Origin: Spirochaetaceae bacterium
GTDB lineage: Bacteria; Spirochaetota; Spirochaetia; UBA9216
Direction of reading: 5' to 3'
Length of the DNA: 8,390 bases
NCBI GenBank assembly: GCA_028527945.1
Contig: JAQQAK010000429.1
Span: 1 to 8,390, forward strand
The notes under the pieces were generated by a model. It was not told the DNA's origin. It was given only the letters and a program-made list of their open reading frames with translations, and searched no databases. Positions 1 through 6,236 of the stretch are shown one piece after another. The position numbers were made by a program, and so were the translations under genes. Position 1 is the stretch's first letter. Each line of letters opens with the position of its first letter.

Positions 1-13
1 GCTCTTCCGATCT
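1..13. other. Illumina adapter remnant (non-genomic)
   Basis: The first 13 bases, GCTCTTCCGATCT, are identical to the 3' end shared by standard Illumina sequencing adapters. A 13-base match exactly at the first position is very unlikely by chance. I read it as untrimmed adapter at a contig end. It happens to stay in frame with the codons that follow, so a gene caller could wrongly include it in a protein. Confidence 0.93.
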
Positions 14-51
14 ATATTGCCGAAGCGTTAAAACAAAACTTTTCGGAATAA
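14..51 (+). CDS. 3' end of an unidentified rightward gene (partial)
   Basis: After the adapter the sequence reads in frame as IAEALKQNFSE and then a TAA stop at 49-51. Only about a dozen codons are left, so no family can be named. It is taken as a real gene end because the residues look like an ordinary hydrophilic C-terminus and a hairpin terminator on the same strand begins 14 bases after the stop. The gene would be convergent with argH. The frame could also be open by chance, since the stretch is very short. Confidence 0.4.
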
Positions 52-65
52 ATATTTTATTCACT

Positions 66-87
66 GGGAGCGAAAGCTCCCCTCTTT
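66..87 (+). terminator. Rho-independent terminator of the upstream partial gene
   Basis: There is a perfect 6-bp GC-rich stem, GGGAGC (66-71) with GCTCCC (76-81), closed by a stable GAAA tetraloop. It is followed by the short pyrimidine tract CTCTTT. The U-tract is modest, but the stem and its place 14 bases after the stop codon support a terminator for the rightward gene. Confidence 0.65.
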
Positions 88-121
88 ACCATTTTAAATC
101 ACAATTTAGAAAAATAATTTC

Positions 122-148
122 AAAACCCTCTACTCAGAGGAGTTTTTT
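122..148. terminator. Bidirectional terminator between convergent genes
   Basis: The core stem is CCTCT (127-131) with AGAGG (136-140) around an ACTC loop. AAAAC (122-126) can extend it by pairing with GTTTT (142-146), leaving A141 bulged. Six Ts (143-148) follow on the plus strand, and the opposite strand has a shorter T-rich tail, so it can serve both directions. It lies about 33 bases beyond the argH stop and is the likely end of the clpB-argH transcript. Confidence 0.65.
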
Positions 149-180
149 ATCAATAAGACCTGAACAAAAAAAGAAGAGTT

Positions 181-1545
181 TTAAAGAAGAGAAACATCCA
201 TTCCACAAAGCGACTTCAAAGCTTCTGCTATAACAGATTTTTTACCCAGAACATTTTGCTCAACTTCCTCAATTTCAGATACAGCAGAATCAAGATTAAG
301 CCTTCCGGCAGTACCAGTAGACACACGAGACTTATTAACGGTTACAGGATCAAGATTTCCTAAAGACTCAAGATTAAGCCCTACCTCCTTATAAGCGTCA
401 CGAAAACTTTTTCCACCAGCAACCAAATCATAAGCAACGTCTGTAGCAAAAATTTCAGGAGTAAAACTTTTAATAAGCTTATCCTTATTTACTATCAATT
501 TAGCAAAAGTTAGATTCATAATATCAAAACACTGACCTGCAAGCTCTATAGCCCTTAAATAAGGCTCTTTAGTTTCCTGAAAATCACGGTTATAGCCTGA
601 AGGCAACGATCTTACAATCTGTTTTACATTCATTGCGTATGATGAAATTGCTGCAGACTTGGCTCTCATAAGCTCTAACCCATCAGGATTTTTCTTTTGC
701 GGCATAATACTGGAGCCCGAACAAAGTTCCGCCGGCAAACTGAAATACCCGAACTCAGGCAATGAGAAAAGAATCAGATCCTGAGCAGCACTGCTCAAAA
801 TTAGAACAGAATGCTCCAAAGCGTTTAATACAAGAGAATCAAGACGTCCACGTGAATTATTAACATACAAAACATTATTCTGAATTTTGGCAAAACCAAG
901 CAATTTCGCAGTCATTTCACGATTAAGAGGAAGAGAAGTACCATAACTTGCCGCCGCGCCAAGAGGACATTGATCTAAAAGAGTATAAACAGACTGAAGA
1001 TTTTTTAAACTATCAATAAGCTCTTCAGCCCAGGCAGAAGCCCAAAGCCCAACAGATGAAGGCATTGCGACCTGCATATGAGTACGCCCCGGCATGGGGG
1101 TATCACTATTTTCCGCGGCAAAATTAAGTATAGTTTTTACAAGACCTACACCCCGTTCAAGAAGATCAAGCACAGCCGCCCGGCTATACATTCTCAAAGC
1201 AGTAAGAACCTGATCATTTCTTGATCGCCCGGTATGAATTCTCTTACCTGCGTCTCCAACAGTTTTTGTTAGATAATTTTCTATAGCAGTATGACAATCT
1301 TCATCTGATCGTTCTATTGCAAATTCATTTTTTTGATGAAGCTCTATTATTTCCTTAAGTCCTGAAACAAGCTGTTCAAGATCTTCATCAGTAATAATTC
1401 CTATTGAATTAATCATCTTCGCATGAGCAATACTAGAAACACAGTCAGAAGGGACAAGAGCCTGATCAAGCTCATAATCTCTTCCTACTGTAAACTTTTC
1501 TACAAGCTCATTTAATTCATAATTTTTCTGCCATAGTTTTGCCAT
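181..1545 (-). CDS. argH: Argininosuccinate lyase
   Basis: This cytosolic enzyme of the fumarase/aspartase superfamily splits argininosuccinate into arginine and fumarate, the last step of arginine synthesis. The 454-residue product is close to the usual length of about 455-460. Visible motifs are HTGRSRNDQ (about residues 104-112), GRTHMQ with the catalytic-region Thr-His (about 153-158), and the superfamily signature GSSIMPQKKNPD (about 277-288), whose flexible loop carries the catalytic serine. Nothing expected is missing. The ATG at 1545 is chosen because it begins MAKLWQKNY, the usual ArgH start, and has a strong ribosome site, AGGGGAG, six bases upstream. A TTG at 1572 would add nine residues that run through that ribosome site. 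The gene lies 76 bp downstream of clpB on the same strand and may be cotranscribed, but a possible promoter also lies in that gap. The bidirectional hairpin at 122-148 ends the unit. Confidence 0.97.
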   Translation of the reverse strand: MAKLWQKNYELNELVEKFTVGRDYELDQALVPSDCVSSIAHAKMINSIGIITDEDLEQLVSGLKEIIELHQKNEFAIERSDEDCHTAIENYLTKTVGDAGKRIHTGRSRNDQVLTALRMYSRAAVLDLLERGVGLVKTILNFAAENSDTPMPGRTHMQVAMPSSVGLWASAWAEELIDSLKNLQSVYTLLDQCPLGAAASYGTSLPLNREMTAKLLGFAKIQNNVLYVNNSRGRLDSLVLNALEHSVLILSSAAQDLILFSLPEFGYFSLPAELCSGSSIMPQKKNPDGLELMRAKSAAISSYAMNVKQIVRSLPSGYNRDFQETKEPYLRAIELAGQCFDIMNLTFAKLIVNKDKLIKSFTPEIFATDVAYDLVAGGKSFRDAYKEVGLNLESLGNLDPVTVNKSRVSTGTAGRLNLDSAVSEIEEVEQNVLGKKSVIAEALKSLCGMDVSLL

Positions 1546-1573
1546 ATAAGTCTCCCCTGTAAAACAGAGCAAT

Positions 1574-1600
1574 ATTATAAAAAAACAGGCATAAATTCAA
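1574..1600 (-). promoter_or_regulatory. Possible argH promoter
   Basis: On the minus strand TTGAAT (1600-1595) and a perfect TATAAT (1579-1574) are separated by 15 bases, two fewer than optimal. Transcription would begin near 1567 and leave a short leader carrying the argH ribosome site at 1558-1552. No terminator hairpin is visible between clpB and argH, so argH could be served both by this promoter and by readthrough from clpB. The call rests on the -10 box alone. Confidence 0.4.
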
Positions 1601-1621
1601 CTTATAGAAAACAGCAAAAAC

Positions 1622-4198
1622 CTAGCTGCATATAAACTCAAGACCTTCTTCTGTCTTCTTAACAATAACAGAATCACCTTCCTTTATTTTTCCTGCTAAC
1701 ATAAGCTTTGCCATTGGATTCTGAACAAGATTCTGGACTGTACGCTTTAAAGGTCTTGCACCATAAACAGGATCATACCCAGCTTTCGCAATAAACTTTT
1801 CAGCATCATCCTCAAAATGCAGCTTAATCTTTTTAGACCCCAAACGCTTTTTTAACAACTCAAGCTGAATAGACGCAATCTTTGTTATCTGCTCCTGACC
1901 AAGACGTTTGAAAGAAATAATTTCATCAATTCTGTTGAGAAATTCAGGCTTAAAAGTAGAACGCAATAGAGTCATAACATCATCATGCACTTCATCCGGG
2001 TCATCACAATTCAAAAGGAGTTCACTGCCAAGATTACTCGTCATAATAATTATAGCATTAGTAAAATCTACAACCCGTCCCTGACTATCTGTAAGTCTGC
2101 CGTCATCAAGCATCTGAAGAAGTATATTAAAAACATCCGGATGAGCCTTTTCAATTTCATCAAAAAGTATTACTGAATAAGGACGCCTTCGCACAGCCTC
2201 TGTAAGCTGACCACCTTCATCATAGCCGACATATCCCGGAGGCGCTCCAACAAGACGTGAAACAGAAAACTTTTCCATATACTCGCTCATATCTATTCTG
2301 GTAAGAGCCTTCTCATCACTGAAAAGAAAATCAGCAAGAGTCTTGGCAAGCTCAGTCTTACCCACACCGGTTGGCCCAATAAAAATAAAAGATCCAAGAG
2401 GCTTGTTTTCATCCGCGAGTCCGGTTTTATTACGCCTTATTGCGTCTGCTACCGCCTGAATAGCATAATCCTGCCCAACAACCCTCTTTTCAAGAGTTTC
2501 TTCAAGTTTCAAGAATTTCTCCATCTCAGACGCAAGCATCTTAGAAACAGGAATTCCTGTCCAGGTTGAAACAACAGAGGCAATATCTTCTTCTTCAACC
2601 TCTTCCCGCAAAAGGCTATTTCCTGACTGCAGCTCTCCAAGTTTCAAACTGCTTGCGGCAATTTCAGCCTGTTTCTGAGGAATTAATCCATGTTTAATTT
2701 CAGCAGCACGTTGAAGATTACCATCACGTTCATTTCTTACTTCTTCAGCACGAAGCTCCTCAAGTTCAGCTTTAAGGTCTCTAATTCCTGTTATTACTTT
2801 TTTTTCATTTGTCCATTGAAGATGCATTGCGTCCCTTTTGGTCTGAAGCGATGAAAGCTCTTTTGAAATATTTTTCAGCCTCTCATTTGACGCCTCATCA
2901 TCTTCTCTGGATAACGCCTGTTTCTCTATATTAAGCTGAAGTATCTTTCTCTCAATTTTATCAAGTTCAGTGGGCTGACTTTCAATTTCCATTTTAAGCC
3001 TGCTCGCAGCTTCATCTACAAGATCAATCGCCTTGTCTGGAAGAAATCGCGACGTCACATATCGGTCAGAAAGCACCGCAGCAGCAATAAGAGCTTCATC
3101 TTTAATCCTAACCCCATGATGAACCTCATAGCGCTCCTGCAGGCCTCTCAGGATAGAAATAGTATCTTCTACTGATGGTTCCTTTGTATAAACTGGCTGA
3201 AAACGTCTTTCAAGAGCCGGATCTTTTTCAATATATTTTCGGTATTCATCAAGAGTTGTCGCACCAATAGCATGAAGCTCTCCACGGGCCAAAGCAGGTT
3301 TTAACAGATTTGAAGCATCAGTAGAACCTTCGGCGGCACCGGCTCCAACAAGCGTATGAAGTTCATCAATAAATAAAATTATTTGCCCGTCAGCCGCGCC
3401 TATTTCAGTAATAACAGCCTTTAGCCTCTCTTCAAATTCTCCACGGAATTTTGCGCCAGCTATTAAAGCGCCCAAATCAAGGGCAAGAAGTTTTTTATTC
3501 TTAATTGAGTCGGGAACATCTCCACTAATTATACGTCCGGCAAGGCCCTCCGCAATTGCTGTTTTTCCAACACCAGGCTCACCAATCAGAACTGGATTAT
3601 TCTTTGTCCGCCTTGAAAGAACCTGCATGACACGCCTAATCTCTTCATCACGGCCAATTACAGGATCAAGCTTTCCGCGCTTTGCAAGCTCTGTTAAATC
3701 TTTACAGTACTTATCAAGAACCTGATATTTATCTTCAGGATTTTGATCTGTTACACGCTGATTACCGCGAATATCACGCATCGCAGTTAAAACTGCATCA
3801 TATGTAACACCAAAACGCTTCAGTAAATCAGCTGAAGGAGTTTTTGTTTTAAGAAGGCTTAATAGTATATGTTCTGTTGTTATATATTCATCTTTAAGCT
3901 TGTCAGCTTCTTTTGAAGCCGTATCCAGAAGAGTGGCAAGCTCCGGGGAAAGGCCAACCTGAGCATTGCTTCCATAAACTTTCGGAAGACTTTTTAAAAG
4001 ATTCTCAAGTTCTGCCTCTATGGCTAAACGGTCTGCCCCCAGCCTGTCCAAAAGAGGCGGAATAACACCGTCTTCCTGAGTAATCATAGCCTTAAGATAA
4101 TGTGGAAGATCAATAACCTGATGGTCATAAGATCTTGCAATGGAGTCTGACTCCTGCAGGGCTTCCTGCGCCTTAATAGTAAGTTTATCGTATCTCAT
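1622..4198 (-). CDS. clpB: ATP-dependent disaggregase ClpB
   Basis: This Hsp100 chaperone forms a cytosolic hexameric ring and, in known systems with DnaK, threads aggregated proteins through its pore to refold them. All parts are present in its 858 residues, the normal length. There is a Clp N-domain (1-145). The first AAA+ domain has Walker A GEPGVGKT (206-213), pore loop KFRGEF (250-255) and Walker B ILFIDE (274-279). The charged coiled-coil middle domain that separates ClpB from ClpA and ClpX spans about 400-530. The second AAA+ domain has Walker A GPTGVGKT (608-615), pore loop GYVGYDEGG (655-663), Walker B ILFDE (677-681) and the sensor-2 motif GARPLKR (813-819). The start MRYDKLT matches the family N-terminus. 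Unusually, no purine-rich ribosome site precedes the ATG. No CIRCE heat-shock operator is visible upstream. argH follows 76 bp downstream, possibly in one transcript. Confidence 0.98.
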   Translation of the reverse strand: MRYDKLTIKAQEALQESDSIARSYDHQVIDLPHYLKAMITQEDGVIPPLLDRLGADRLAIEAELENLLKSLPKVYGSNAQVGLSPELATLLDTASKEADKLKDEYITTEHILLSLLKTKTPSADLLKRFGVTYDAVLTAMRDIRGNQRVTDQNPEDKYQVLDKYCKDLTELAKRGKLDPVIGRDEEIRRVMQVLSRRTKNNPVLIGEPGVGKTAIAEGLAGRIISGDVPDSIKNKKLLALDLGALIAGAKFRGEFEERLKAVITEIGAADGQIILFIDELHTLVGAGAAEGSTDASNLLKPALARGELHAIGATTLDEYRKYIEKDPALERRFQPVYTKEPSVEDTISILRGLQERYEVHHGVRIKDEALIAAAVLSDRYVTSRFLPDKAIDLVDEAASRLKMEIESQPTELDKIERKILQLNIEKQALSREDDEASNERLKNISKELSSLQTKRDAMHLQWTNEKKVITGIRDLKAELEELRAEEVRNERDGNLQRAAEIKHGLIPQKQAEIAASSLKLGELQSGNSLLREEVEEEDIASVVSTWTGIPVSKMLASEMEKFLKLEETLEKRVVGQDYAIQAVADAIRRNKTGLADENKPLGSFIFIGPTGVGKTELAKTLADFLFSDEKALTRIDMSEYMEKFSVSRLVGAPPGYVGYDEGGQLTEAVRRRPYSVILFDEIEKAHPDVFNILLQMLDDGRLTDSQGRVVDFTNAIIIMTSNLGSELLLNCDDPDEVHDDVMTLLRSTFKPEFLNRIDEIISFKRLGQEQITKIASIQLELLKKRLGSKKIKLHFEDDAEKFIAKAGYDPVYGARPLKRTVQNLVQNPMAKLMLAGKIKEGDSVIVKKTEEGLEFICS

Positions 4199-4204
4199 GT
4201 GCCA

Positions 4205-4233
4205 AATTTAATTAGATAAAATTTAAGCGTCAA
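4205..4233 (-). promoter_or_regulatory. Possible clpB promoter giving a leaderless transcript
   Basis: On the minus strand TTGACG (4233-4228) lies 17 bases from TAAATT (4210-4205). The -35 box is good and the -10 box is weak (3-4 of 6 to consensus). Transcription from it would begin close to the A of the clpB ATG at 4198, which would fit the absence of a ribosome binding site there. AT-rich DNA produces such matches easily. Confidence 0.3.
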
Positions 4234-4258
4234 ATTTATTTTGCTTAAAAAAACAGCC

Positions 4259-4287
4259 TTGCGACCTAATAATTTAAGATCTATAAT
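4259..4287 (+). promoter_or_regulatory. Sigma-70-type promoter of the lipoprotein gene
   Basis: TTGCGA (4259-4264) and a perfect TATAAT (4282-4287) are separated by exactly 17 bases. Transcription would start near 4294, leaving a leader of about 34 bases that contains the ribosome site AAGGAG (4316-4321), six bases before the ATG at 4328. The promoter is divergent from that of clpB. Confidence 0.72.
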
Positions 4288-4327
4288 CTCGTGAATTACA
4301 TAATATTTTTTCATCAAGGAGAAAAAC

Positions 4328-5104
4328 ATGAAAAAAATCACACTATTATTGCTGGTGGCTTTAACCACTTTAGCTCTTTTCAGTTGTGCATCAAGTGACG
4401 CAAACATAACTGAGATGACACTAACAGGTGCAACTCTTGTTGGAGACCCTACGATTGACAGCACAAATCACACTATTACTGCAACAGTAAAGGCTGTTGA
4501 TCTTTCTACAGTGACACCTTCTTTCTCTGTTTCTGAAGGAGCAACTGCCGGAGACGTTACATTAACTGATGGAACAGAGGCTACTTGTACAGTAACTGCT
4601 GAAAATGGGGAGACAGTAGATTGGAAAATAACAGTAACAGTTAATCCAGGTTTTACTTTTATATATGGTAGTGATTCTACAAAGATTCTGTTTGAAGAAG
4701 GGATAATAAGCTCTGATGAAGCAACTAATACCCAATATGGTGCAGGGCTCCCGCTTGCAAGCTACGACACTTCCGACGACATAACAACATCCCAAATCTT
4801 TGAAAGTGATTTCGACTGGGACTCAGACGAAGAGGAACCAGATTTTTTCGTAGTAATTTTTAATGGTAACACAACAGGTGAAGTTTCAACCTTGGATATT
4901 GAAGGAACAGTATCTGAGGTAATGTTTATGATACGTTCAGGAATGACTGGTGCAACTTGTACCATAACCAGTTATGGTAATATAGGAGAATATATTACAG
5001 GAACATTTTCATGTACAGAAGGATTTAATGATAACGATGTAATAAATATTTCAAATGGATTTTTCAAAGTACTACGTTTAGAAAATAATGTAGACTTGCT
5101 ATAG
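4328..5104 (+). CDS. Putative lipoprotein with Ig-like (DUF5018-like) N-terminal domain
   Basis: I cannot assign a function. The N-terminus is a lipoprotein signal peptide: MKK, a hydrophobic core (residues 4-18) and a lipobox L17-F18-S19-C20, so the mature protein should be lipid-anchored through Cys20 and face outside the cytoplasmic membrane. Residues about 27-105 have the pattern of bacterial beta-sandwich domains resembling DUF5018: a conserved ID...TIT strand, an SFSVSEGA turn and an ending VTAENGETVDWKITVTV. A strongly acidic patch lies at 160-172 (D161, D163, D165, D167, E168-E170, D172). The C-terminal third (about 190-250) is beta-rich with alternating polar and aliphatic residues and two cysteines (C211, C229). 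A strong ribosome site and near-consensus promoter precede it and a clear terminator follows, so it is probably a single-gene transcript. It is likely an envelope or surface protein. Confidence 0.9.
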   Translation: MKKITLLLLVALTTLALFSCASSDANITEMTLTGATLVGDPTIDSTNHTITATVKAVDLSTVTPSFSVSEGATAGDVTLTDGTEATCTVTAENGETVDWKITVTVNPGFTFIYGSDSTKILFEEGIISSDEATNTQYGAGLPLASYDTSDDITTSQIFESDFDWDSDEEEPDFFVVIFNGNTTGEVSTLDIEGTVSEVMFMIRSGMTGATCTITSYGNIGEYITGTFSCTEGFNDNDVINISNGFFKVLRLENNVDLL

Positions 5105-5122
5105 ATAGTTTATTTTATAGTA

Positions 5123-5169
5123 GTAAGTGCTGACTACAAGATAACTTTTGGTCAGCTTCTTACTTTTTT
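5123..5169 (+). terminator. Rho-independent terminator of the lipoprotein gene
   Basis: GCTGAC (5129-5134) pairs with GTCAGC (5151-5156), and GTAAG (5123-5127) pairs with CTTAC (5159-5163) across a small internal loop. The loop has 16 bases. Six Ts follow directly (5164-5169), then A and six more Ts. It starts 18 bases after the lipoprotein stop. Confidence 0.85.
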
Positions 5170-5213
5170 ATTTTTTACATGACAAGAGCTCTGTAATCTA
5201 CTATTCTTCCTAT

Positions 5214-5885
5214 ATGATTCTTGTATTTATAAATATTATGTTAGCTATAATACCGGCCCTTTTTCTTGTTATCTTCTTTTATAAACAGGATAAAAGAAAA
5301 AAAGAACCGCCAATATTAATTTGGAAAACATTTATTATTGGTTTTTTTGCGGTAATTCCAGCAGCTTTAATTGAAGGATTTTTGAAACCATTCAGCTTGC
5401 TTTCCGGCTATTATCAAAATCTTTTTGTTAAGGCTTTTATTGTGGCAGCCTTAGTTGAAGAAGGATTAAAATTCGCTGTGGTAAAACTTTATATCTACCC
5501 TCAAAAAGACTTTGATGAAATAACAGATGGAATTATTTACGCAATTACAGCAAGCCTCGGATTTGCATGTTTTGAAAATATTCTATACAGCACAGGCGGG
5601 ATAGGAACTGTTTTATTACGGGGAGTTACTGCTGTGCCTCTTCACGCTATTGCGTCCGGAATAATGGGATATTATATTGGTTATTCAAAATTTATGAATC
5701 GTGACAACATGATAAAAGGCTTACTTGCCGCAACCTTAATTCACGGTAGTTATGATTTTCTTCTTTTTACACATTCAGGGTTAAGCTTTCTGGTTATTCC
5801 TCTACTAATAGTCTGTGGTTTTATTCTAAAAAAATTACTCAACACAGCTATATCTTTAGATGAAAAAAACGAAAAATTCATCTAA
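5214..5885 (+). CDS. PrsW-family intramembrane protease
   Basis: This is a multipass membrane protein of the PrsW family, glutamic-type intramembrane proteases. The named member, Bacillus PrsW, cleaves the anti-sigma factor RsiW, but the substrate here is unknown and no sigma/anti-sigma pair is in the window. Numbered from this start (223 aa), the first membrane segment (about 1-21) is followed by the basic KQDKRKKEPP segment typical of the family. Then come the EEGLK motif (82-86), DG (105-106), GFACFEN (116-122), PLHAIASG (142-149, His144) and HGSYD (177-181, His177), with several hydrophobic segments between. These are the conserved Glu, Asp and His positions. The ATG at 5214 is preferred because it opens directly into the first membrane helix. 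A TTG at 5148 would place 22 extra residues across the preceding terminator. Neither start has a good ribosome site. It may be expressed by readthrough from the lipoprotein gene. Confidence 0.88.
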   Translation: MILVFINIMLAIIPALFLVIFFYKQDKRKKEPPILIWKTFIIGFFAVIPAALIEGFLKPFSLLSGYYQNLFVKAFIVAALVEEGLKFAVVKLYIYPQKDFDEITDGIIYAITASLGFACFENILYSTGGIGTVLLRGVTAVPLHAIASGIMGYYIGYSKFMNRDNMIKGLLAATLIHGSYDFLLFTHSGLSFLVIPLLIVCGFILKKLLNTAISLDEKNEKFI

Positions 5886-5886
5886 A
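5855..5886 (+). repeat. 10-bp inverted repeat over the protease stop codon
   Basis: TTTAGATGAA (5855-5864) and TTCATCTAAA (5877-5886) are perfect inverted copies around a 12-base A-rich loop. The right arm contains the TAA stop. No T-run follows, so it is not a classical terminator. It could protect the 3' end of the message or be chance in AT-rich DNA. Confidence 0.4.
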
Positions 5887-5940
5887 ACGATCTTAAATAA
5901 TCATATATTAAAAACAAGTTAAATTGTTTTGCCATAACTG

Positions 5941-5969
5941 TTGACACTATTTCGAATTATGATTATATT
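5941..5969 (+). promoter_or_regulatory. Strong promoter of the initiator tRNA gene
   Basis: A perfect TTGACA (5941-5946) and TATATT (5964-5969, 5 of 6) are separated by exactly 17 bases. Transcription would start at about 5976-5977, leaving a leader of about seven bases before the tRNA. It is one of the two best promoters in the window, as expected for a stable RNA gene. Confidence 0.82.
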
Positions 5970-5983
5970 TCCACTCACAACGA

Positions 5984-6056
5984 CGCAGGGTAGAGCAGCT
6001 GGCAGCTCGTCGGGCTCATAACCCGGAGGCCGTAGGTTCGAATCCTACCCCTGCTA
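5984..6056 (+). tRNA. Initiator tRNA-fMet (anticodon CAT)
   Basis: A complete 73-base cloverleaf. The acceptor strands are 5984-5990 and 6049-6055, D stem GAGC/GCTC, anticodon stem TCGGG/CCCGG around CTCATAA with CAT at 6017-6019, T stem GTAGG/CCTAC around TTCGAAT, and discriminator A6056. Three hallmarks make it the initiator rather than the elongator: an unpaired first acceptor position, an A11-U24 pair in the D stem, and three consecutive G-C pairs at the base of the anticodon loop. The mismatch is C1-U72, not the common C1-A72. The 3' CCA is not encoded (ACA follows), so it must be added after transcription. It has its own promoter and terminator. An 18-base copy of its 3' end lies 172 bp downstream. 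Confidence 0.96.
6039..6056 (+). repeat. Direct repeat, copy 1 (inside the tRNA 3' end)
   Basis: The 18 bases CGAATCCTACCCCTGCTA run from the middle of the T-loop to the discriminator base of the initiator tRNA. The same 18 bases recur exactly at 6211-6228. Tyrosine integrases commonly use the 3' end of a tRNA gene as an attachment site, so this is a plausible att-like core, but no integrase gene is in the window. Confidence 0.9.
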
Positions 6057-6060
6057 ACAA

Positions 6061-6096
6061 AAAGATTATTCAGTTTTCTGGATAATCTTTTTTTTT
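6061..6096 (+). terminator. Terminator of the initiator tRNA
   Basis: A 13-bp stem, AAAGATTATTCAG (6061-6073) with CTGGATAATCTTT (6078-6090), has one G-T wobble and a TTTT loop. It runs into a tract of nine Ts (6088-6096). It begins four bases after the tRNA ends. Confidence 0.92.
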
Positions 6097-6228
6097 GCGT
6101 TAATGGTAGATTCGAACTTAAGTGAACGCGCGAAGCGGAAGTATGGAAGGACGCTGAACGCCAGCGAACGAGGCAGCTCGACAAGCACACACGAGGTGTG
6201 CGACAGAAAGCGAATCCTACCCCTGCTA
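6097..6228 (+). mobile_element. Small tRNA-derived or tRNA-associated repeat element (putative)
   Basis: No gene is visible here. By hand count 6117-6210 is about 57 % GC with only 9 Ts in 94 bases, unlike the AT-rich surroundings. GTAGATTCGAA (6106-6116) matches the tRNA T-arm at 10 of 11 positions. The last 18 bases (6211-6228) copy the tRNA 3' end exactly, so a tRNA 3' fragment appears to be split by the 94-base segment, with CGAA on both sides (6113-6116, 6211-6214). GGCAGCTCG (6172-6180) also matches the tRNA D-arm region at nearly the same distance from the 18-mer as in the real tRNA (30 versus 29 bases). Two short hairpins lie inside: CGCTG/CAGCG (6152-6166) and GCACAC/GTGTGC (6185-6201). 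It may be a remnant of an integrated element, a small non-autonomous repeat inserted in a tRNA copy, or a decayed tRNA. I do not recognise a named family. Confidence 0.55.
6211..6228 (+). repeat. Direct repeat, copy 2 (orphan tRNA 3' end)
   Basis: An exact 18-base copy of the T-loop to discriminator segment of the initiator tRNA. The bases before it do not restore the 5' half of the T stem, so it is not part of a functional tRNA. A second terminator follows eight bases later. Confidence 0.9.
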
Positions 6229-6236
6229 TAAAAGAC

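Noticed and set aside
1985..2176. 63-codon plus-strand open frame inside clpB
   Set aside because: It lies wholly opposite the conserved second AAA+ domain of clpB and has a lysine/isoleucine-rich, low-information composition typical of an antisense shadow.
4195..4464. 89-codon minus-strand open frame over the clpB/lipoprotein promoter region
   Set aside because: It runs antisense to the lipoprotein signal peptide and through both promoters; the well-supported plus-strand gene explains the DNA.
5911..5930. AAAACAA/TTGTTTT hairpin between the protease gene and the tRNA as a terminator
   Set aside because: The stem is nearly all A-T, only seven pairs long and has no T-tract beyond the arm itself; it is easily explained by base composition.
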